Shown: positions 58,862 to 64,000 of the stretch, piece by piece
Numbering within the stretch: the stretch's first letter is position 1
Layout of the letters: every line of letters starts with the position of its first letter
Program-made: the position numbers and the translations under genes
Assembly (NCBI GenBank): GCA_017983795.1
Contig: JAGOAS010000001.1
Span: forward strand, 62,001-126,000
DNA: 64,000 nucleotides
Source: Piscinibacter sp.
GTDB taxonomy: Bacteria > Pseudomonadota > Gammaproteobacteria > Burkholderiales > Burkholderiaceae_C
Direction of reading: 5' to 3'
The notes under the pieces: generated by a model
Database searches by the model: none
The model's input: only the letters and a program-made list of their open reading frames with translations
What the model was told of the DNA's origin: nothing

Positions 58862-60412
58862 ATGCGACGACAAGACATCCAGTTGCTGGCGCTGGCGCGC
58901 CAGGGCGACTCGGCGGCTCGCTGTGAAGCGGGCCGCCGCTACCTGCTCGGCGTGGACGGTTTCCCCCAGCACACCGCCAGCGGGCTCGATCACCTGAACC
59001 GCGTCGACGCGGCCCTGCGGGCGCAGGCGGCGCGCATCATCGCCGAGAGCCTCGCGCTCGAAGAGCTGGTGGCGCTGCAGCAGGAAGACGCGCTGGCGCG
59101 CGCGGCGGCCGACGGCAGCGCCGCGGCGCAGGTCAAGCTCGGCGCGTGGCTCGTTCTGCGCCGCGGCCGCGTCGAAGAAGGCGTGCGCTGGGTCGACCGC
59201 GCCGCCGCGGCCGGGCACGAGGCCGCGCGGCAGGCCGTGGCGGCGCTGCGCCGGCCCGACGCCGAGGAGCCGATGGCCGCCTTCCTGCAGGTGCTGGCCG
59301 AAGCCGGCGTGCTCGATGCGACGCCGCTCGCGCTGCTGGCCGCGCGCCAGGCGCGCGCCGAGGGCGACCTGCGGCAGCTCGCCGCGAGCCTGCGCATCGT
59401 GCTCGCGCTGCGTGCGCCGGTGGAGGCGGAGATCGCCGAACTGCTGGCCGCCGCGGTGCAGATGGCCGAGGCCCGGGGCCGGCCGCTGCTGGGCCTGCCG
59501 GTCGAGGCCATCGAACTCGCGCTCGAGCTGCGCAGCCATCGCGGCGACCGCGATGCCGCGCATGCGCTCGGGCGTGCGCTGTGCGGCATCGCCTGCGGCG
59601 TGCTCGCGCCCGAGGCGCTGGCGGGCGGGCAGAACATGCGCAAGGGCGTGGCGCTGCTGCTGCGCGCCGCCGATGCCGGCTGCGACGCCGCCTGGATGCA
59701 GCTGTACCGCGTGCACGGCGACCATCGCCTCTCGGTGGCCAACCCGCAGATGGCGCGCTTCTGCCTGGAGAAATCGGCGCTGGCCGGCGACACCGAGGCC
59801 CAGCGCAAGCTCGGCGCGCTGATGCTGCGCGCCGCCACCACGCTGGCCGACACCGAAGCGGCCATCACCTGGCTGCACCAGGCCGCCGCCAAGGATGACG
59901 CGCACGCGCTGGCGCTGCTGCACTCGCTGGTGCTGCCGCTCCCGGGCGACGACGCCGCGGCAGAAGCCGCCATCGAGCGCGTGCGCGAGGACGACCCCTG
60001 GGTGGCGCTGCGCATGGCGCTGGCGCGCCACTACGGGCTCACCAAGCTCGAAGCGCTGTGCGTCGATCCGGCCGACGGCCTGCGGCCCTGGGGCCTGGTG
60101 GTCGGCCGCAATCCGTTCATCTCGCAGATCCGGCTCTCGGCCGCGCGCGCCATCCCTGCGCTCGACGAGGCCGCGCTCGACGCGCTGCGGCGTGCCGCCG
60201 CCTTCTACGCCCACGCGCAGCGCGAGGCGCCGCTCTTCGAAGGCGACCTGCGCCGCCGCACGCGGCGCCTGCGGCGTGCCTTCGAGCGCCACGGCGTGGC
60301 CGAGGCGATGTTCTTCGCGCAGGCCAGCGCGACCACGCTGGAAGCGCTGCGCCTGGGCTCGAAGTGGGCCTTCCGCGCACGCGAGCCGCTGCAGTCGGCG
60401 CTGGCCGATTGA
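58862..60412 (+). CDS. Sel1-like repeat (tetratricopeptide-type) protein
   Basis: This 516-residue, Ala-rich all-helical protein has no signal peptide or membrane segment. Sel1-type repeats are visible at about 77-115 ([35 protein letters not shown]) and 255-350 ([62 protein letters not shown]). Such repeats mediate protein contacts. It leads a three-gene operon with a response regulator (13 bp) and a kinase (7 bp). ATG at 58862 was preferred over an in-frame GTG 3 codons earlier. Function unknown; a role in signalling is inferred from context. Confidence 0.75.
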   Translation: MRRQDIQLLALARQGDSAARCEAGRRYLLGVDGFPQHTASGLDHLNRVDAALRAQAARIIAESLALEELVALQQEDALARAAADGSAAAQVKLGAWLVLRRGRVEEGVRWVDRAAAAGHEAARQAVAALRRPDAEEPMAAFLQVLAEAGVLDATPLALLAARQARAEGDLRQLAASLRIVLALRAPVEAEIAELLAAAVQMAEARGRPLLGLPVEAIELALELRSHRGDRDAAHALGRALCGIACGVLAPEALAGGQNMRKGVALLLRAADAGCDAAWMQLYRVHGDHRLSVANPQMARFCLEKSALAGDTEAQRKLGALMLRAATTLADTEAAITWLHQAAAKDDAHALALLHSLVLPLPGDDAAAEAAIERVREDDPWVALRMALARHYGLTKLEALCVDPADGLRPWGLVVGRNPFISQIRLSAARAIPALDEAALDALRRAAAFYAHAQREAPLFEGDLRRRTRRLRRAFERHGVAEAMFFAQASATTLEALRLGSKWAFRAREPLQSALAD

Positions 60413-60425
60413 GCGGCTGCCGCGC

Positions 60426-61100
60426 ATGCGCATCCTCATCGTCGAAGATGAACCCAAGACCGCGGCCTACGTGCGCCGCGGCCTGACCGAGCAGTCCTAC
60501 GCCGTCGACGTGGCGCACGACGGCATCGAGGGCCTGCACCTGGCCACCAGCGGCGACTACGACCTGGTGCTGCTCGACGTCATGCTGCCCGGCGCCGACG
60601 GCTGGAGCGTGCTGCGCGCGCTGCGCCGCGAGCGCCAGACGCCGGTGCTGTTCCTGAGCGCGCGCGACGCGGTGAGCGACCGCGTCAAGGGCCTGGAGCT
60701 CGGCGCCGACGACTACCTCGTCAAGCCCTTCGCCTTCTCCGAGCTGCTGGCGCGCATCCGCACGCTGCTGCGGCGCGGCAGCGCGCAGGTGCCGCAGCGC
60801 GTGGTGGTGGCCGATCTCGAGGTCGACCTGCTGCGCCGGCGCGTCACGCGCGGCGGCGAGCGCATCGACCTGACGGCGCGCGAGTACGCGCTGCTCGACT
60901 ACTTCGTCCACCACCTCGGCGAGGTGGTGTCGCGCACGCTGATCGCCGAGCACGTGTGGGACATGAATTTCGACAGCGACACCAACGTCGTCGAGGTGGC
61001 GGTGCGCCGGCTGCGCGCCAAGATCGACGACGCGCATGCCGTCAAGCTGATCCACACCCTGCGCGGCGTCGGCTACGTGTTCGAGGCGCGCGTCGAGTGA
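60426..61100 (+). CDS. OmpR/CusR-type DNA-binding response regulator
   Basis: This 224-residue regulator has receiver acidic residues in [17 protein letters not shown], the phospho-acceptor Asp in [15 protein letters not shown] (residue about 51), Thr/Ser in PVLFLSARD and Lys in [17 protein letters not shown]. The winged-helix C-terminus shows [41 protein letters not shown] and [14 protein letters not shown]. The last motifs are typical of the heavy-metal (CusR/IrlR) subgroup. The palindrome at 58794 is its likely binding site. The kinase gene follows at 7 bp. Confidence 0.93.
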   Translation: MRILIVEDEPKTAAYVRRGLTEQSYAVDVAHDGIEGLHLATSGDYDLVLLDVMLPGADGWSVLRALRRERQTPVLFLSARDAVSDRVKGLELGADDYLVKPFAFSELLARIRTLLRRGSAQVPQRVVVADLEVDLLRRRVTRGGERIDLTAREYALLDYFVHHLGEVVSRTLIAEHVWDMNFDSDTNVVEVAVRRLRAKIDDAHAVKLIHTLRGVGYVFEARVE

Positions 61101-61107
61101 CGACGAC

Positions 61108-62622
61108 GTGAAGCGCGACTGGATGCGCGCCCTGCGGCGCTCGCTGACGGCGCAGATCAGCCTGGCCATCGCCGGCGTGGCCATCGTGCTCGTGGCCGGC
61201 AGCGGCGTGGCGGTGAGCCTGCTGGCGGCGCGCGAGCTGCGCGAGGGCGCCGAGATGGTGATGATCGCCAACCTCGCGCTGCTGCGCGACGACCTGGAGC
61301 AGGCGCACTTCGACCTCGGCCGCGAGCCGCTGCGCCTGGTGCGGCGCGTCGGCCTGCAGCTCGGCATCCTGCACCTGGCCTTGCTCGACGAGGAGCGCCG
61401 CGTCATCGCCGCCTCCGAGCACTTCGAGCTGCCCCTGGCCGCGCTGCCGGCGCGGCCCGTCGAGGTCGACGCGCTGCCGGCGGGCATCAACGACGAGGAC
61501 GTGCAGCAGCTCACGAGCGCGCTCGGGCCGCTGACCCGCGCGTGGACGGCGCCCGACGGCCGCCACCTGCGCCTGCTGTTCGCGCGCATCCCGGTGCCGG
61601 CCGGTTCGCTCGCCGGCCCCGGCACGCGCGCCGTGCTCGCGGTGTTCGCGCTCGACCAGACCAAGACGCGCCAGATCGTGCACAACGAGCTGAAGGTGTT
61701 CGCCATCACGCTGCTGGTCGGCGCGATCGCCTCGGCGCTGCTGGGCGTGCTGATCGCGCGGCGCATCGTCGCCGCGCCGCGGGCCCTGGCCGCGGCGGCC
61801 GGGCAGATCAGCGCGCGGCCGCCCAAGGAGAGGCTGTCGATCGCGGCCACGCCCACCGAGCTGATCGAATCGACGCAGGCCTTCAACCGCATGCTCGACC
61901 GGCTCGAGGCCGCCTTCGAGCGCCTGTCGGCCTTCTCCTCCGACCTGGCGCACGACCTGCGCACGCCGATCAACAACCTGCTCGGCGAGGCGCAGGTGGC
62001 GCTGTCGCGGCCGCGCAGCGCCGACGAGTACCGCGCCGTGCTCGAATCGGCCGTCGAGGAGTACGAACGCCTGTCGCGGCTGATCGAGGCGATGCTGTTC
62101 CTGGCGCGCGCCGACGATCCGCAGGCGGCGATCGAGCGGCGCTGGGTCGAGCTGTCGCGCCTGCTCGAATGCAGTTGCGGCTACTTCGAGATGCTCGCCG
62201 AGGAGAAGGGCGTCGCGCTGCAGGTCTCGCAGCAGGGGCCGGAGCCGGCGCGCCAGCAGGTGTGGGCCGACGGCGCGCTGTTCGTGCGCGCGCTCGGCAA
62301 CCTGATCAGCAATGCGCTGCGCTACGCACCGCGCGGCAGCACGGTGATGGTGTCGACGCAGCGCCTCGAAGCCGACGGCAGCGTGCTGCTCGAAGTGTCC
62401 AACGAAGGCCCGGCGATCGCGCCCGAGCACCACGAGCAGCTCTTCGAGCGCAGCTTCCGCGTCGACGGCTCACGCGCCGGTTCGGCCCTCAACTCCGGGC
62501 TGGGGCTGGCGATCGTCAAGTCCATCATGGACTTGCACGGTGGGCGCGTGGGTGTGCGCAGCGCGCCGGGGGAGCGCACCGTATTCAGCCTGTACTACCC
62601 GGGCGCTCAGAACAGGAAGTAG
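61108..62622 (+). CDS. sensor histidine kinase, CusS-like
   Basis: This 504-residue membrane kinase has two transmembrane helices (about 15-38, [20 protein letters not shown]; about 195-215, [20 protein letters not shown]) around a periplasmic sensor domain of about 155 residues, then HAMP. The H box is [20 protein letters not shown], the N box [16 protein letters not shown], and the G boxes run through [21 protein letters not shown]. It starts at a GTG. The metal-sensing His/Met pattern of true CusS is not obvious in the sensor. Its last codons overlap the ureC relic on the other strand. Confidence 0.93.
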   Translation: MKRDWMRALRRSLTAQISLAIAGVAIVLVAGSGVAVSLLAARELREGAEMVMIANLALLRDDLEQAHFDLGREPLRLVRRVGLQLGILHLALLDEERRVIAASEHFELPLAALPARPVEVDALPAGINDEDVQQLTSALGPLTRAWTAPDGRHLRLLFARIPVPAGSLAGPGTRAVLAVFALDQTKTRQIVHNELKVFAITLLVGAIASALLGVLIARRIVAAPRALAAAAGQISARPPKERLSIAATPTELIESTQAFNRMLDRLEAAFERLSAFSSDLAHDLRTPINNLLGEAQVALSRPRSADEYRAVLESAVEEYERLSRLIEAMLFLARADDPQAAIERRWVELSRLLECSCGYFEMLAEEKGVALQVSQQGPEPARQQVWADGALFVRALGNLISNALRYAPRGSTVMVSTQRLEADGSVLLEVSNEGPAIAPEHHEQLFERSFRVDGSRAGSALNSGLGLAIVKSIMDLHGGRVGVRSAPGERTVFSLYYPGAQNRK

Positions 62623-62684
62623 CGCTGCGCCATCGGCAGCACGCTCGCCGGCTCGCAGCTGAGCAATCGGCCGTCGGCGCGCAC
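62607..62684 (-). pseudogene. ureC: relic of the 3' end of ureC (urease alpha subunit)
   Basis: Twenty-five codons plus a stop on the minus strand read [13 protein letters not shown] followed by [12 protein letters not shown], which is the near-invariant C-terminus of bacterial UreC. Upstream of the Val codon (beyond 62684) the frame becomes Arg/Ala-rich and unrelated to urease. The point of loss coincides with the place where the plus-strand LuxR-type gene begins abruptly. It is therefore a fragment left by a deletion or rearrangement, on the same strand as ureE, ureF and ureG. Confidence 0.8.
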
Positions 62685-62725
62685 CCCTCGCCGAGCCGCT
62701 GCTCGACTGGCTGCAGGCCCAGGCC

Positions 62726-63115
62726 GTGGGGCATGCCACCGGCGGCGCGGTGCAGCCGCTCACGCTGGCGCGCCATGGCCGGCGCCTCGTCGTCAAGCTG
62801 CACGAGGCCAGCGCGGCCAGCGGCGGCGAAAGCGGCGGCGAGGACGAATGGCTGCTGGTGATGAGCGAGTCGTCCGACGAATCGATCATCGAAGCGCTCG
62901 GTCTGGCCTTCAAGCTCACCGCGCGCGAAGCCGAAGTGCTCTATTGGGTGGTGCAGGGCAAGACCAACCGCGACATCGGCGAGATCCTCGGCACCAGCCC
63001 GCGCACGGTGCACAAGCACCTGGAGCATGTCTTCGGCAAGCTCGGCGTGGAGACGCGCACCGCGGCCGCCGGCCTGGCCGTGAGGCGCGTCAAGCAGCTC
63101 GTCGCCGGGCGCTGA
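62726..63115 (+). CDS. LuxR-type HTH regulator fragment, 5' end missing
   Basis: The 129-residue frame from GTG 62726 carries a complete GerE/LuxR helix-turn-helix ([40 protein letters not shown]). Homology-like sequence extends upstream without a start ([13 protein letters not shown], from about 62684) to the ureC junction. A normal response regulator of this type would have a receiver domain first, which is absent. It may be a pseudogene, or a stand-alone HTH protein if the GTG is used. No ribosome site is evident. Confidence 0.65.
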   Translation: MGHATGGAVQPLTLARHGRRLVVKLHEASAASGGESGGEDEWLLVMSESSDESIIEALGLAFKLTAREAEVLYWVVQGKTNRDIGEILGTSPRTVHKHLEHVFGKLGVETRTAAAGLAVRRVKQLVAGR

Positions 63116-63121
63116 ATCGGC

Positions 63122-63148
63122 TCAAGTTCCGGCCGCTGCGGCCGATCA
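63122..63148 (+). promoter_or_regulatory. sigma-28 (FliA) promoter of the aerotaxis receptor gene
   Basis: TCAAGTTC, 11 bases, GCCGATCA. Compared with the consensus TAAAGTTT-N11-GCCGATAA it matches 6 of 8 and 7 of 8 positions with exact spacing. It lies 56 bases before the aer-like ATG, so the receptor is probably co-regulated with flagella and chemotaxis genes. Confidence 0.8.
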
Positions 63149-63204
63149 CACGGCGTCACCAACTCTCATCCGCGGTGGAAGTGCTGTGCCGCGTCCATGT
63201 CCCC

Positions 63205-64000
63205 ATGCGAAACAATCAGCCAGTGACCCAGCGCGAGCGTGAATTTCCTGACGGATTGACGCTTGTCTCCACCACCGATCCTCAAGGCCGCATCACCCAT
63301 TGCAATGCCGCCTTCGTGCAGGTGAGCGGCTATTCGTACGAGGAGTTGCTCGGCCAGCCGCACAACCTGGTGCGCCACCCGGACATGCCGCCGGAGGCGT
63401 TCAAGGACTTGTGGTCCACCATCGGCCACGGCCGACCCTGGTCGGGCGTGGTGAAGAACCGCTGCAAGAACGGTGACCACTACTGGGTGTTTGCCGACGT
63501 CACGCCGGTGATGGAGAACGGCAAGCCGGTCGGCTACATGTCGGTGCGCCTGAAGCCGACGCGCGAGCAGATTCAGGATGCCGAAGCGCTCTATGCCCGC
63601 GTGCGCGCCGAGCGCGACAGCGCGCGCAAGACCATCCGCCTGCACGCCGGCGGCGTGCGCCGGGTGGGCTGGATCGACTGGCCCTTCATGGTGTACCGCC
63701 TCACGCTCAGCCAGCGTTTCGCCATCGCGCTGGCGATGCTGTTCGCCATCGTCACCCTGCCGGGTTGGGCGGGCTGGCTCGGCCGGCCGCTCGGCTGGCT
63801 GGAGGCCGGGCTGCTGGCCGGCGGGCTGACCTGGTTCTCCACCTGGTTCCACTTCTCGGTGGCGCGGCGGCTCGACGAGTGCACCGAGATCGCCGGGCAG
63901 ATCGCCGGCTGCAACCTGAGCGGGCGCATGGATTACGAACCGCGCCACCCGCTGGGCAAACTGGTGCGCAACATCTGGCTGGCCAGCCTGAACATGCAGG
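63205..64000 (+). CDS. aer: Aer-type aerotaxis/redox receptor, 3' end beyond window
   Basis: The first 265 codons are present. The PAS domain starts at once: TLVSTTDPQGRITHCNAAFVQ, GYSYEELLGQPHNLVRHPDMP, FKDLWSTIGHGRPWSGVVKN and YWVFADVTPVMENGKPVGYMS (FAD-type, as in Aer). A hydrophobic hairpin follows at about 175-215 (FAIALAMLFAIVTLPGWAGW, LEAGLLAGGLTWFSTWF), then the beginning of a HAMP-like segment. The methyl-accepting signalling domain should lie outside the window. Transcription is expected from the FliA promoter just upstream. Confidence 0.9.
   Translation, partial: MRNNQPVTQREREFPDGLTLVSTTDPQGRITHCNAAFVQVSGYSYEELLGQPHNLVRHPDMPPEAFKDLWSTIGHGRPWSGVVKNRCKNGDHYWVFADVTPVMENGKPVGYMSVRLKPTREQIQDAEALYARVRAERDSARKTIRLHAGGVRRVGWIDWPFMVYRLTLSQRFAIALAMLFAIVTLPGWAGWLGRPLGWLEAGLLAGGLTWFSTWFHFSVARRLDECTEIAGQIAGCNLSGRMDYEPRHPLGKLVRNIWLASLNMQ

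Overview
The window is high-GC chromosomal DNA from a betaproteobacterium, almost certainly order Burkholderiales. The evidence is the gene order rpmF-plsX-fabHDG-acpP-fabF-rpoE-rseA-rseB-mucD-lepA-lepB-rnc-era-recO-pdxJ-acpS-nagZ, the divergent rne/rluC pair, a neisserial/burkholderial-type porin, and frequent ATGA stop/start overlaps. The genus cannot be fixed by eye. No tRNA, rRNA, insertion sequence or CRISPR array was seen.

Region 1 (1-1.9 kb) holds a truncated PNPOx-like flavoprotein gene and lysS on the minus strand. Region 2 (1.9-18.6 kb, plus strand) is a surface-polysaccharide (O-antigen or exopolysaccharide) cluster. It contains an OafA-type acyltransferase with an SGNH domain, a wbpB-wbpD-wbpE set for UDP-2,3-diacetamido-uronic acid synthesis, a Wzx-type flippase and a hisH-hisF-(wzy)-wbpG set expected to convert an acetamido group to an acetamidino group. 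Two GT4 glycosyltransferases, a methyltransferase, an ArnB/PglE-type aminotransferase, a PglC-type initiating transferase and a WbpM-type dehydratase follow. Region 3 (18.6-26.2 kb, minus strand) carries kdsD, rfbC, rfbA, a Wzz-like chain-length/export protein, an SLBB export protein, rfbD and rfbB, so dTDP-rhamnose synthesis is interleaved with export.

Region 4 (26.3-48.5 kb) is core housekeeping: rhlE, a tetrapyrrole-methylase-family methyltransferase, maf, yceD-rpmF, the fatty-acid synthesis operon, the sigma-E stress operon, then translation, RNA-processing and cofactor genes. The roughly 520-bp mucD-lepA gap holds a candidate small RNA with its own -10 and a strong terminator, a DnaA-box-like inverted pair and two related palindromes. 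Region 5 (48.5-55.0 kb) has rne on the minus strand with a long leader, then rluC, a HAD phosphatase, a Rieske protein and an S49 peptidase.

Region 6 (55.1-64 kb) contains a cupin gene and the urease accessory genes ureG, ureF and ureE without structural genes. A divergent porin gene and a compact Sel1-repeat/response-regulator/histidine-kinase operon behind an 11-bp-arm palindrome come next. Just past the kinase gene lies a 26-codon minus-strand relic of the ureC 3' end, abutting a 5'-truncated LuxR-type regulator gene. This looks like the scar of a deletion that removed the urease structural genes, or an assembly join. The window closes with an Aer-type aerotaxis receptor gene behind a near-consensus sigma-28 (FliA) promoter.

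The features most worth following up are the ureC/luxR junction, the candidate sRNA upstream of lepA, the acetamidino-sugar cassette with a HisF that has lost its first catalytic Asp, and the palindrome-controlled Sel1 two-component operon.
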